In this document: one piece after another, positions 44,967-53,749 of the stretch
Layout of the letters: each line of letters opens with the position of its first letter
Numbering within the stretch: position 1 is the stretch's first letter
NCBI RefSeq assembly: GCF_000968685.2
Contig: NZ_LAKD02000013.1
Coordinates: 1-64,000, forward strand
Source of the DNA: Streptomyces antioxidans
GTDB taxonomy: Bacteria; Actinomycetota; Actinomycetes; Streptomycetales; Streptomycetaceae
DNA length: 64,000 nucleotides
Direction of reading: 5' to 3'
The notes under the pieces: generated by a model
Told to the model about the DNA's origin: nothing
Database searches by the model: none
The model's input: only the letters and a program-made list of their open reading frames with translations
Program-made: the position numbers and the translations under genes

Positions 44967-44974
44967 GTGAGCGT

Positions 44975-45011
44975 GAGGGTCGGCCCGGCGGTCAGCGCCG
45001 GGCCGACCCTC
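44975..45011 (+). terminator. Strong intrinsic terminator after precursor 2
   Basis: A perfect 15-bp stem, GAGGGTCGGCCCGGC (44975-44989) with GCCGGGCCGACCCTC (44997-45011), and a 7-nt loop GGTCAGC. It starts 8 bp after the peptide stop and supports 44877-44966 as a genuine short transcript. Confidence 0.85.
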
Positions 45012-45012
45012 C

Positions 45013-45230
45013 TGTCCCAGTCCGGAACAGGAACCGCTCCCGGCAGCCCCAGTCCTCAAGGTCCATGACCACGTTCTTGGTGGCCTGCGTCACCCATGAG
45101 GCGGTCGGGTGCGTGGTCGCCCCCAGGATCTGGATGCGCCGGCTGGCGTGCTCGATCACCGCCAGCACCTGCGGTTGCACCCCGGACAAGCCTGCGCAAC
45201 GAGTTGACGTCTCCATAGACCGTGTTGGAT
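45013..45230 (-). pseudogene. Transposase (integrase-core) fragment right of the RiPP cassette
   Basis: The minus strand reads V-L-A-V-I-E-H-A-S-R-R-I-Q-I-L-G-A-T-T-H-P-T-A-S-W-V, then T-K-N-V-V-M-D-L-E-D. The same V-L-A-V-I-E-H-A-S stretch occurs in the fragment at 40749. Both fragments point the same way. The frame has no start or catalytic Glu region and is a remnant. Confidence 0.6.
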
Positions 45231-45620
45231 GAGTCCTGTGACCGCCCCAAGGTCCGTCCGGCGGCCGCGGTGCTGGCCGTTGGCCTGGGTCGCCGCGGAC
45301 ACGCTTGGTTCTCCTCGGCGCCGCTGAGGACTTCTTGGCGACCGTCTTCCGGGCTGTCCTGGAGCGGGCCTTCCCTGGTGGCGTCTCAGCGACGCCGTCG
45401 GGGCCGAGGATCCCGCGCAAGAAGGTGCCGGTGCGGCTGGTTGGTACAGCGGCGACCTCTTCGGGCGTGCCCTCGGCGACCACGAGGCCAGGTCGGAGGC
45501 ACCCTCGTCGGCGCCGTCACGGACTAGCCGTCCTGCGCCCAGGGCCCGGGGTTTGCGGTCCTCCGGCTGTCCGGGGAGGTGGGAGCCCGTTGCCGCGTTG
45601 CGGGCCGTTAGCCTGTCGGT
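45231..45620. other. No gene recognised upstream of the endonuclease VII-like gene
   Basis: A possible Lys/Arg/Ala-rich minus-strand tail (K-K-S-S-A-A-P-R-R-T-K-R-V) could be debris of a histone-like or Lsr2-like protein end, but it lacks an intact frame. The promoter of the gene at 45621 should lie in the last 100 bases. Confidence 0.3.
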
Positions 45621-46964
45621 ATGTCAGAGCGTGCCATGCCCGGTCGTACGGACGGCCTGATCAGCCTGGGTGCCGCGGACGCTCTGTGGGTCGATTTGAC
45701 GGCCGACAGTGCTGTGCCGACGGCTCCCGGGGCGTTCACCTGCTCCCCTGCCCAGGCCCGGGTGGGGTACGCCCTGCTCGGCGGCCATGTGGTGGCGACG
45801 GTGAGGACAAGCAGCGGTCAGTGGAGTGTTCCGGAGGCTGAGGTGCGCCGGGCGGCAGCGGAACTGAACGCGGTGGGGATGGATCGGCGGGACCTCGTCC
45901 GCATCGGTCCGTTTCGTGAGGTGCCGAGGCAGGGGCGTGACGAGGAAACGCAGCTGCGTTGGCGCCGGCGCATCGCGGGGGAACTGCGGGAGCCGAGCGG
46001 CCTCGAGCGTGCAGCACGAGGTGAAGTCGGCCGGCCGTACCATCTGGCCGGGATCGACTGGCGACAGATGCTCGTGGAGCGGATCCGCGACGGGACGCGG
46101 CGGACGTGGTGGCTGCCGCGCGCTGTGGTCAGGCTGCTCGATGCGGCCGAGCACAACGAAACACGGTGGGTGGAAGCCGCGCGGGCCCACCAGGCAGGCG
46201 CAGCCGCCACCGAGCCGCCCTCCCGCCCCCGGCAGGCCGGAGACGCCGACGGTCGGCAGACGACGAGCATCGAGGGCCCCACCGCCTCACCGCGTCTGTA
46301 CAACGGAGAGCTGGAAGGCCAGTTGTATTCGGTGCTCAGCAGGAAACCCGGTACCCCCCGCAGGGTGGCCGGATGGGGGTGTGCCGTCTGCCGCACCGCG
46401 CCCGCCGCCGTCCTCGACCACTGCCACGAACACGGCTACGTCCGCGCCCCCGTCTGCCAGTCCTGCAACACACAGGAGCGCCCCGACCACCTGTACAGCA
46501 ACGACATCCGCGTGGCGAACCGCTACACACGCCTCTTCCACACCGATGCCGACGACTGGCTTCGCCACTGGCACCGTTGCCCCGGCTGCCGCGCACGCAC
46601 CACACTGCCGCTGCCGCACCTCGCCGCATGGACCGCCCACATAGCCTGCCGATCGCTGCGCCCGACCCACCGCGCCCCCGGCGGACGCGAACCCTGCGGT
46701 GTTCTGCGCGTGTCCTGGACGGGCAGCCAGAACGCGCCCCGTTCCTGCCTGCTCACCGTCGCGGTCGATTTCTGTCCCTCCGGCGAGCACCGTGTCCTGG
46801 CGCGAATCCCCTACCGCGAAGCCGCCGAGCGGTTTGGTGTCTGGTTGGCCGAGACGGCTCCTGCTGTGGCCGCCGCGGCCGGTCCCGACCGTCTGGACGG
46901 ACTCCCTGCCCAGCCCCGGCCCGTCATTGCGGACGTCAGCGGCGAGGGTCTGGCACTGTTCTGA
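45621..46964 (+). CDS. Endonuclease VII-like HNH domain protein, 447 aa
   Basis: The central zinc/nuclease motif is C-A-V-C-R-T-A-P, V-L-D-H-C-H-E-H-G-Y-V-R-A-P-V-C-Q-S-C-N, the recombination endonuclease VII pattern (C-x2-C...D-H-C-H-x-T/H-G...C-x2-C-N) at about residues 254-290. The N-terminal ~190 residues (basic, with R-R-T-W-W-L-P-R-A-V-V-R) and C-terminal ~150 residues (C-P-G-C-R-A-R-T) are unrecognised. Phage endonuclease VII resolves branched DNA; bacterial relatives in accessory DNA are often orphan or defence-associated nucleases. ATG 45621 has no strong ribosome binding site; an ATG at 45636 is possible. No operon partner is visible. Confidence 0.75.
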   Translation: MSERAMPGRTDGLISLGAADALWVDLTADSAVPTAPGAFTCSPAQARVGYALLGGHVVATVRTSSGQWSVPEAEVRRAAAELNAVGMDRRDLVRIGPFREVPRQGRDEETQLRWRRRIAGELREPSGLERAARGEVGRPYHLAGIDWRQMLVERIRDGTRRTWWLPRAVVRLLDAAEHNETRWVEAARAHQAGAAATEPPSRPRQAGDADGRQTTSIEGPTASPRLYNGELEGQLYSVLSRKPGTPRRVAGWGCAVCRTAPAAVLDHCHEHGYVRAPVCQSCNTQERPDHLYSNDIRVANRYTRLFHTDADDWLRHWHRCPGCRARTTLPLPHLAAWTAHIACRSLRPTHRAPGGREPCGVLRVSWTGSQNAPRSCLLTVAVDFCPSGEHRVLARIPYREAAERFGVWLAETAPAVAAAAGPDRLDGLPAQPRPVIADVSGEGLALF

Positions 46965-47334
46965 GCGGGCACCGGGAGACCTGACACCCCAACGTCCCCT
47001 CGCAACTGCTGGCCCCCGACAGGGTCATCCCGCACGCCCCCGCGAATGTGCAGCGGAGGGGGGTAACGGCAGGCGATGTGCCCCAGGAGATGGCCTGTTC
47101 GATGTGCCAGAACGCACTCGTAGCGGTCGGGCCCGCGCAGTCCGCGTAGTCGGGATCTCCCCGCATCTGACGTCAGGCGATGACCTTCACGTTCATGGTC
47201 CTGCCCTTGCCGTTAGCGATGTACGCCCCGTGCTGCGGCTTACGGCTACCGTGTGACCTCCTTGACCGTGCACGCGGCTGCTTGGCCGCGCACGAGACAG
47301 ATCTGCATCTTGACCACGGTGTCTCGAGACCCCA
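46965..47334. other. Debris between nuclease and FHA remnant
   Basis: No intact gene. On the minus strand a C-terminal-like tail (H-G-A-Y-I-A-N-G-K-G-R-T-M-N-V-K-V) continues from the FHA remnant's shifted frame and ends near 47173, probably the end of an unrelated small secreted protein. Confidence 0.35.
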
Positions 47335-47545
47335 GCCGTCAGCCGCACCGTCGTAGATGATGGCTGAGTCCCCGTAGTCCTCCTTGTGGTCGCCGTTGAT
47401 GTCGCTGGTCGGGGTCGTCGGGCAGTCGTGGCGAACAGTCGGTGGAGCGGCCGAGGACGCGGGTGGTGCGCTCCTCGAAGACGTACGCGCCGGGCTTCAT
47501 CCGGCCCTCGACGAGGGTGAGCGTGATGGTGGCCGAGGGCGTCAC
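47335..47545 (-). pseudogene. FHA-domain protein, truncated at its 3' side
   Basis: It starts at GTG 47545 behind CAAGGAGACG and reads T-I-T-L-T-L-V-E-G-R-M-K-P-G-A-Y-V-F-E-E-R-T-T, then V-L-G-R-S-T-D-C-S-P-R-L-P-D-D, the first half of a phosphothreonine-binding FHA domain (G-R plus the following Ser). After P-D-D-P-D the sequence switches to foreign coding DNA read best in another frame (D-I-N-G-D-H-K-E-D-Y). It lies 100 bp downstream of the kinase gene in the same direction, where kinase-WD40 operons often carry an FHA partner, so the partner has been lost by recombination near 47415. Confidence 0.65.
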
Positions 47546-47645
47546 AGAGGATCGTCTCCTTGTGGGTGAGGGAGGGTTTCGGGGGGCGAGACGGTGAACG
47601 TGAGCGTGCCGTCCGCGGCGTGGGACAGTACACATCGCGCTCCGC

Positions 47646-50600
47646 TCAGTCGGCCTCCAGCTCCCAGTCGAGGTCCCACAGCCGCAGGCCGTCGTCTCCC
47701 GCCGACACCAAGTTGCGCAGGTCGGGGGTGAGTTCGAGGTGCCGGATGCGCTGTTGGTGCCCTTCGAGCACGTGCAGGCATCGGCCGGTGGCCACCTCCC
47801 ACATCCGTACGGATCTGTCGTGGCCGGCCGAGAAGGCGAACCGGGCGTCGGGTGTGAACCGCACGGCGGAGACCCAGCCCTCGTGCCCCGCGAACTCGCG
47901 TACGGATCGCCCGGTACCGGCGTCCCACAGCCGGATCGGTTCGTCCTTGGCGCCGCCCGACGACATGACCTGGTGTGTGGACATGGCGAGCCGGCCGTCG
48001 GCGCTCAGGCACGCCGACAGGATCGGTTCCCCGGGGCCGGTCCAGGTCCGCAGGCAGGCTCCGGTGTCGAGATCCCGCAGCCGGACCACGCCATTGCTGT
48101 CGCCGACCGCCGCGAGCCGCCCGTCCGCGGACGTGGAGATCACGTTGACCGGGCCGTTCCGGGTGATCGTCGTGACGCAGCGGTCGTCGTCCAGGTCCCA
48201 TCGACGCAGGACACCGTCGCCGCCGCCGAGCCAGACGTACCGTCCGTCGCCGGTGAACATGATGGTCCGCCTCATGTCCCAGTCCGGAGTCAGCCGGCGG
48301 CACTCGCCGTCTGCCAGTCGCCGCCGAATGATCGCGAGTGGCTTGGTGCCCTCGCACAGGACGTGCCGGCCGTCGTCGCTCAACGCCACCCCGCCCACCC
48401 TGCCCGGGTGATCGTCGAGGACACGCGTGCACGCGCCGCTGTCCAGATCCCAGATCCGTACCGTGCCGTCACTCTGCCCGCTGACGGCGAGCCGCACATC
48501 CGCGGCGACACCGATCGCGGTGATGGCTCCGTAGGAGAGGTGGCCGGCGTCCAGCGGCCGCGACCAGGCGGAGCGCAGCCGTACGTGGCGCGCCGAGCGG
48601 CCCAGTTCGTGCCAGGCGGCCAGGACCTGGGGCGCGCGCTCGTATCCCGGTATCTCCCGTGCGTGGGTCAGCAGGGCCAGGGCCGACCGGTGTCGGCCGT
48701 TCGACATGGCCTGGCGTGCGTCGGCGAGCAGTTCCCCGGCCATTCCGCTCAGCCGGCTGACCTCCGCGTACTCGCGCGGCTTGAACACGTGTGGCTCGGC
48801 GGCGTAGTCGGTATCGGGCAACCGCCAGCGATGCATGGGCAGTTCGGGATGCCCGCCGACGGAACAGCCGAACCGGTCGTCGCTGTCCGGGAATCCGACG
48901 TGGTGCATTCCGTACGCGTCGGTGGTGAAGGTCCGCAGACACCGGCCACGCTCAAGCTCCCAGAGCTGAACGGTGTGGTCGCCCGTCGTTCCGGACAGCA
49001 GCAGCCGCCCACTGTCGCCGAAGGCCAGGTGACTGGCCGCGGCGGTCAGTCCCGTCAACGCACGCATCGCATGGACCTGTTGGCCGTCCCCCACATCCCA
49101 CGACCGGATCACCCGGTCCTCGCCGGCCACCGCGACCATCCGTCCGTCGGGGCTGAAGCACAGCGCGTGCGTCGCGGAGCCCGCGGCCAGCACCCGGCAC
49201 CGGCCGTCGGCCACACTCCACAGCCGCGCCCCGTCCTCCTCGGCCGTGAGCACATGGCGCCCGTCGGCGCTCACCTCGTACTGCGAGCCGTCCAGGTAGT
49301 TGCCCTTGAACGCTTCCCCGAGCGACCACCGGCAGGTCCCGGTCCGCGGTTCCCAGACCTGGACACGCCCGTCCGCACCCTGCCACACACCGATGCGACC
49401 GTCGGCGCTCAACCTGACCGGGCACCCCGTGGCGCGTGCGGCGGAGCGGATGGCGCGGGTACACCTGCCCGCCCTGAGGTCCCAGAACTGCACCGTGCCG
49501 TCGCGGCTCGTGGACAGTGCGTACGAGCCGTCGGGGGTGAGGTCGACGCCGAGCACCTGTGTGCGGTGGCCCTTGACCGCCAACCGCTGTGCGCCGGTCG
49601 CCGTGTCCCACAGCCGGAGCACGCCGTCCCAGTGGCCACTCAGCGCGAGTCGTCCGTCGGGAGCGAACCGGATCGGAAGGTAGCCCATCACCTCGTGCCG
49701 GGCGAGCAGTTTCACCGGCGCGAACGGCAGCGCGAACGGCTCGCGGAATTCGCGGGTGCCGGTGTGGCGGGCATCGGCCACGCCTCCGGAGGCCGCCACC
49801 CGCAGCGCCGCCCGTACGTCGGTGTCGTCGGGCCGTTCGCGGGCGAGGGCGTCGAGCAGGTCGCGGGCCGCCGCGAGGTCGCCGCGTTCGAGGTGGACCC
49901 GGGCCAGAAGCAGTCGCAGCTGCCAGGAGGACGCGCCGGAGCCGGGCGGGATCGCCTCCAACCGGGCGACGAGTTCCCCATCGGTGATCGCCCCCGTACG
50001 CCACCGGAACAGGCCACCGTTGTACACGGCCCCGACGTGGTGCGGGTCGACCGCGAGCGCCTGGTCGAAGGCCTGCCCGGCGTCGGCGGCCCGGTCCAGG
50101 TCGAGCAGCGAGAGGCCACGGTTGTTGAGCTCGTCGGCGCGCAGATCGGCGGCCTGCGACGTGGGACGCGGATACGCCGAGCCGGTGGTGTGCTCGTAGA
50201 TCCCGGCCAGTACATCCGCGATGTCCGCCATCGAGGCCGGCCGGTGGGCCGCGTTCTGCCGCAGGCAGCGCCGGAGCAGGTGGGCGACCTCCGGCGGCGC
50301 CGCGACCGGATTGGAGGGGTCGGCCAGGTATTGCTCCAGCGCGAGACCCGCGACCGAACCAGCCGCCCAATGCACACCGCCGGTGAACATCTCCAGGACC
50401 GAGACCGCGAAACTGTAGACATCGCTGCGCCGCCCGACGGGCTCGCCCGCGAGCTGCTCCGGGGACGCGTAGCCGACCGTCATGCCGCCGGTCGGTACCA
50501 ACACGCTGACGCCCGGCGCCACTTGGAGATCGGCCGGGGTCGTGGTGGCCTTGGACCGGGCGAGACCGAAGTCGGTGATCTTCGCGGTGCCCGTGCCGTC

Positions 50601-51074
50601 GAGCAGAATGTTGGCTGGCTTCACGTCCTGGTGCACCAGGTCTCTGCCGTGGGCGTGCTCGAGCCCACGGGCCGCTTGGACCGCCGTGTCGAGAACACGG
50701 GCGAGGGCCTGCCGCGCGTCCCCGGCGTGGAGCCGCCCGTCGCCGATCCACTCGGCCAGGCTGCCGCCGTCGACGTACTCGGCGAACACGCGGGGGACAC
50801 CGTCGATCACCCGCACGTAATGGCAGGCGCAGACGTTCGGATGGAGCCCGAGGGACACCCATGTCTCGGCCTCCCTGACGAACAGCTCCTGATCGCCGGG
50901 GCTCCGGAACAACTCGGGCCGCGAACTCTTCACCGCCATGTCGATGCCCCAGGCGAGATGCCGTACCCGGTGCACGACGCCCATCCCGCCCCGGCCGAGC
51001 TCGCCGATCACCCGGTACCGGCCGTCGACGGTCTCGCCGGTCTCCCAAACGGTCGGTGACATAGGTGCGTTCAC
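47646..51074 (-). CDS. Ser/Thr protein kinase with TPR-like and WD40 repeats, 1142 aa
   Basis: The Hanks kinase domain is at ~15-290: Gly loop G-R-G-G-M-G-V-V, K49 in M-A-V-K-S-S, catalytic D150 in L-V-H-Q-D-V-K-P-A-N (HRD is HQD here) and D168-F-G. Residues ~315-440 are TPR-like (L-N-N-R-G-L-S-L-L-D-L-D-R-A-A-D-A-G-Q-A-F). Residues ~455-1142 form about 14 WD40 blades with repeated L-R-L-W-D/R-I-W-D-L endings. There is no membrane helix, unlike PknB, so it is cytoplasmic. Known kinase-WD40 proteins are thought to be signalling scaffolds; the FHA gene downstream fits that but is broken. ATG 51074 or the internal ATG at codon 5 are both acceptable starts. Confidence 0.93.
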   Translation of the reverse strand: MNAPMSPTVWETGETVDGRYRVIGELGRGGMGVVHRVRHLAWGIDMAVKSSRPELFRSPGDQELFVREAETWVSLGLHPNVCACHYVRVIDGVPRVFAEYVDGGSLAEWIGDGRLHAGDARQALARVLDTAVQAARGLEHAHGRDLVHQDVKPANILLDGTGTAKITDFGLARSKATTTPADLQVAPGVSVLVPTGGMTVGYASPEQLAGEPVGRRSDVYSFAVSVLEMFTGGVHWAAGSVAGLALEQYLADPSNPVAAPPEVAHLLRRCLRQNAAHRPASMADIADVLAGIYEHTTGSAYPRPTSQAADLRADELNNRGLSLLDLDRAADAGQAFDQALAVDPHHVGAVYNGGLFRWRTGAITDGELVARLEAIPPGSGASSWQLRLLLARVHLERGDLAAARDLLDALARERPDDTDVRAALRVAASGGVADARHTGTREFREPFALPFAPVKLLARHEVMGYLPIRFAPDGRLALSGHWDGVLRLWDTATGAQRLAVKGHRTQVLGVDLTPDGSYALSTSRDGTVQFWDLRAGRCTRAIRSAARATGCPVRLSADGRIGVWQGADGRVQVWEPRTGTCRWSLGEAFKGNYLDGSQYEVSADGRHVLTAEEDGARLWSVADGRCRVLAAGSATHALCFSPDGRMVAVAGEDRVIRSWDVGDGQQVHAMRALTGLTAAASHLAFGDSGRLLLSGTTGDHTVQLWELERGRCLRTFTTDAYGMHHVGFPDSDDRFGCSVGGHPELPMHRWRLPDTDYAAEPHVFKPREYAEVSRLSGMAGELLADARQAMSNGRHRSALALLTHAREIPGYERAPQVLAAWHELGRSARHVRLRSAWSRPLDAGHLSYGAITAIGVAADVRLAVSGQSDGTVRIWDLDSGACTRVLDDHPGRVGGVALSDDGRHVLCEGTKPLAIIRRRLADGECRRLTPDWDMRRTIMFTGDGRYVWLGGGDGVLRRWDLDDDRCVTTITRNGPVNVISTSADGRLAAVGDSNGVVRLRDLDTGACLRTWTGPGEPILSACLSADGRLAMSTHQVMSSGGAKDEPIRLWDAGTGRSVREFAGHEGWVSAVRFTPDARFAFSAGHDRSVRMWEVATGRCLHVLEGHQQRIRHLELTPDLRNLVSAGDDGLRLWDLDWELEAD

Positions 51075-51218
51075 TGCGATTCCTCATCGTGATTGCGGCA
51101 GAAGTCGCCGTCCTGGAAGCCCCGGACGCAGAAGGCCCCGTTGTCAGATTTCGATGAGGGTCAGTATGTGACGTCGCCGATCCTGGTGTCGATGTTTCAG
51201 GCTCACCGCGGGGGCGCG

Positions 51219-51404
51219 GGAGCGCGCCGTGAAACTGGTCCGCTTCGACCATGCCGTCCACCGCCTGGTCGCGGATGAGGGCGGGGCCCGCGTCGCGGCC
51301 GACGCCGGCAACGCCGACAAGTCCCACCTGCATCGGGACGTCATGGCGTTCACCGGGGCAACCCCCGCGACCGTGGTCGGCGAGCCGTTTCTCGCCGTTG
51401 ACGT
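51219..51404 (+). pseudogene. AraC-family regulator C-terminal fragment
   Basis: The frame reads R-E-R-A-V-K-L-V-R-F-D-H-A-V-H-R-L-V, then R-V-A-A-D-A-G-N-A-D-K-S-H-L-H-R-D-V and F-T-G-A-T-P-A-T-V-V. This is the second helix-turn-helix of an AraC-type regulator, where S-H-L-H-R-D and F-x-G-x-T-P are diagnostic. The rest of the gene is missing. It abuts a recombinase fragment on the opposite strand. Confidence 0.65.
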
Positions 51405-51620
51405 TCAGGGGGTCGGTGTGGTGGCAGTGGCGCAGGAACCGGGCGGCTTCTTCTGGTGTCCAGATGGTGCGCTCAGCGGCCGGTGGGCGGGGAGGACGGA
51501 TGGCTTTGCGGGGGTGTGGGCGAGACGGGGCTGGCGGACGGCGTCGCCGAGCGCGCTGGAGGGTGTGGCGAGGCAGCGGTGGACGGTGACGCGGCCGCGG
51601 CCGGTGGCGAGCTGAGCGCG
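51405..51620 (-). pseudogene. Tyrosine recombinase internal fragment
   Basis: The minus strand reads R-T-I-W-T-P-E-E-A-A-R-F-L-R-H-C-H-H-T-D-P, the linker and start of the catalytic domain of actinobacterial tyrosine recombinases, preceded by an Arg/Pro-rich stretch. It fuses head-on to the AraC remnant at a breakpoint near 51404. No catalytic residues remain. The rest of 51075-51720 holds nothing else I can support. Confidence 0.55.
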
Positions 51621-51720
51621 GGCGAAACCGGCGAAGGTGCCGATACATCCGGTTTGGATCTGGTGAGCTCATAGCTGCCCGTATGGTCGCGCGCATCCGC
51701 GCATGTGACAGTCTGGCCGC

Positions 51721-52263
51721 ATGGTGTGGAACGGTGATGAGTACCAGTCGCGGTTCGACCGCATCGCCGCCGAGGGAGGGGATGTCCACGGTGAGGCCGC
51801 GCTGGTCCGGTCCTTCCGGCCCACCACGGTCCTGGATGCGGGTTGCGGCACTGGCCGGGTGGCCATCGAGTTGGCCCGTCACGGGATCGATGTGGCGGGT
51901 GTGGACACCGACGAGTCGATGCTCGCCACTGCCCGGCGGCTGGCCCCGGGGATCCGTTGGTACTTGCGGGATCTGATCAACCTCGACTTGGGGTTGTCCT
52001 TCGATGTCGTGGTGCTGGCGGGCAATGTCCCTCTGTTCACCCCGCCGGGAACGGAACCGGCTCTGGTGGCTGGGGCGGCGGCTCATGTGCGTCCGGCTGG
52101 GCGTCTCGTCGCGGGTTTCGCCCTGGACCGTGGTTACGCCCTGGAGGACTACGACGCGCACTGCCGTGCGGCGGGACTCACCATTGAAGCGAGGTACGCG
52201 ACGTGGGCTCGCGACCCTTACAGCGATGGGAAGTACGCCGTTTCCGTGCATGGCAAGCCCTGA
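51721..52263 (+). CDS. Class I SAM-dependent methyltransferase, 180 aa
   Basis: Motif I V-L-D-A-G-C-G-T-G-R-V-A at ~36-47, motif II V-A-G-V-D-T-D-E-S-M-L, then F-D-V-V-V-L-A-G-N-V and a C-terminal sheet (G-L-T-I-E-A-R-Y-A-T-W). It is slightly shorter than most methyltransferase-11 proteins (~200 aa) but complete in motifs. No operon partner is present and the substrate is unknown; small soluble members act on metabolites as well as macromolecules. The ATG lacks a strong Shine-Dalgarno and could be leaderless. Confidence 0.8.
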   Translation: MVWNGDEYQSRFDRIAAEGGDVHGEAALVRSFRPTTVLDAGCGTGRVAIELARHGIDVAGVDTDESMLATARRLAPGIRWYLRDLINLDLGLSFDVVVLAGNVPLFTPPGTEPALVAGAAAHVRPAGRLVAGFALDRGYALEDYDAHCRAAGLTIEARYATWARDPYSDGKYAVSVHGKP

Positions 52264-52961
52264 TGACCTGTGCCGTTCGGAAGCCCGTCGTTCCTGGTCA
52301 GGCGGCGTATCTGTACTGGTTGATCACGCGGCCGGGTATTCGGGTGCGCAGAACCCGGTGAGCGGACGGGGTGACCATGGACGTCGGGTGCTCCTGGCGG
52401 AGGGGAGGGAGCCCGCCGTGGAAAGGATCTTCGAGATCGTCGTAGGGCCGACCGGGTGTCCGAGCCGGACCAGGCCGCCCTGAATTCGTCGACAGGCCAG
52501 ACAGGGTGCCAGCAGACTGTAACGGCGCGTCAGCCCCCGAGCAGGAGCGATGAGTTTCCGAACGGCACAGTGACGCGGGCGAATGAGCCCGCCCCTGTGG
52601 CGCAGCGGGCCGCGGCGTTGTGACCCCTCGCAGGGATGAAGAGGACTCGGTGAGATCGGTGAGCGGCTGCTGCTCCTCGCGTTGCGACCTCTCTCGGGTG
52701 GATGAGGACCCGACGGTGCAGTCGCAGGTTGGTGAGGTGGTGATGCTCAGCTTCGGGGGCCGTTTTGCAGCGGTCCAACGGTAGTGCATCTGCGCAGGCC
52801 AAAGCGGTACTCACGACAACCGGCGGCCGGGCTGGACTCGCCTCACCAACCCACGAGTGGTGATGACGACAAGGCGACCTGCGGGGCCTTGTTCCAGCGA
52901 GATGCAGTCGCGAACCCGCTGGGTCGTGTCTGATAAATGGCCTGCGAGGGTCCGGCTCGTC
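52264..52961. other. Gene-free stretch of about 700 bp
   Basis: I see no frame with a start, ribosome binding site and Streptomyces codon pattern. Minus-strand frames ending near 52298 are Arg/Pro/Ser-rich without domain features. No IS ends or repeats were noticed. Confidence 0.35.
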
Positions 52962-53663
52962 CTAGTGGGCGAGATGCTGGAGCCAGTCCTGAAGGAGTGC
53001 GGTCTCGACGGGGCGGAGTGGGACGGTAGCTGGATCCGCCCTGCTGAGGGTGGCATCCAGCGCGAGGGCGCGAGCGGCGAGGGTGGAGTCTGGGGCCGGA
53101 CTCGTGTCGGTGGTCAGGGCGTCGATGAGTGCTTCCCGCATGCGCGGTGAGACCTCCGGGTCGCGTTCGCCCTCGGGGATGCCGATCAAGGTGAGCGTGA
53201 CGCCGGTCACCGCTGCCAGTGTGAGGTGGGCGGCAAGGACGGGCGGTACTCGCAGGCGGCCGTCGGTGGCGGCGCGGCCGAGGAACGTCATGAGGAGTTC
53301 CTGAGCCTTCTGCGCGGCAGGTGGGCGCCGGCCGGGGCGGTCGGTGCCGTACATCAGCAGGTAGAGGGCGGGGTGTTCCAGGCCGAAGTCGACATGCATG
53401 TCCCATCCGCGGCGCATGTCGTCGACCGGGTCGCCGCTCGACGACAAGGTGTGCTTCTGCGTCAGGTAAAGGTCGAAGGCGTGGATGGCCAGCGCCGAAA
53501 GCAGCCCGTCCTTGTCACCGAAGAGCTGGTACAAGGAGGCGGCCCGGATACCTGCCGCCGCGGCGACGGCGCGGGTGGACAGCGCCTGGGCGCCCCTCCG
53601 TTCCAAGAGCTCGGCTGCGACTTCCAGGATCTGCCGGCGACTGCGGGTCTTCGCATCATCCAC
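52962..53663 (-). CDS. TetR-family repressor, 233 aa
   Basis: N-terminal HTH: R-R-Q-I-L-E-V-A-A-E-L-L-E, then S-T-R-A-V-A-A-A-A-G-I-R-A-A-S-L-Y-Q-L-F-G-D-K. The helical C-terminal domain has D-F-G-L-E-H-P-A-L-Y-L-L-M-Y, similar to TetR members with a TetR_C_33-like fold. It diverges from the aldo/keto reductase, and the gap between them holds a strong palindrome plus a third half-site, so it most likely controls both genes. The ATG starts at 53663; the ligand is unknown. Confidence 0.9.
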   Translation of the reverse strand: MDDAKTRSRRQILEVAAELLERRGAQALSTRAVAAAAGIRAASLYQLFGDKDGLLSALAIHAFDLYLTQKHTLSSSGDPVDDMRRGWDMHVDFGLEHPALYLLMYGTDRPGRRPPAAQKAQELLMTFLGRAATDGRLRVPPVLAAHLTLAAVTGVTLTLIGIPEGERDPEVSPRMREALIDALTTDTSPAPDSTLAARALALDATLSRADPATVPLRPVETALLQDWLQHLAH

Positions 53664-53687
53664 GGTTGCAATGCTACGGCACAGGGC

Positions 53688-53735
53688 GTATCACTGATGC
53701 GTTCAGTGATACTGATATTTGCGTTGCAGTGATAC
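53688..53735. promoter_or_regulatory. Palindromic TetR operator between the TetR and aldo/keto reductase genes
   Basis: GTATCACTG (53688-53696) and CAGTGATAC (53704-53712) form a perfect 9-bp inverted repeat with a 7-bp spacer. A further exact CAGTGATAC half-site is at 53727-53735, 14 bp before the reductase ATG. Confidence 0.8.
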
Positions 53736-53749
53736 GGCAGGAGAACTCG

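Noticed and set aside
47739..51059. 1106-codon open frame on the plus strand
   Set aside because: It is antisense to the kinase-WD40 gene. Its composition is the Gly/Arg/Ala/Pro/Val mix expected from the mirrored high-GC frame and shows no domain.
48952..52251. 1099-codon minus-strand frame
   Set aside because: Most of it overlaps the kinase gene in another frame on the same strand. Only the recombinase-like piece at 51405-51620 looks like protein, and it is reported separately.
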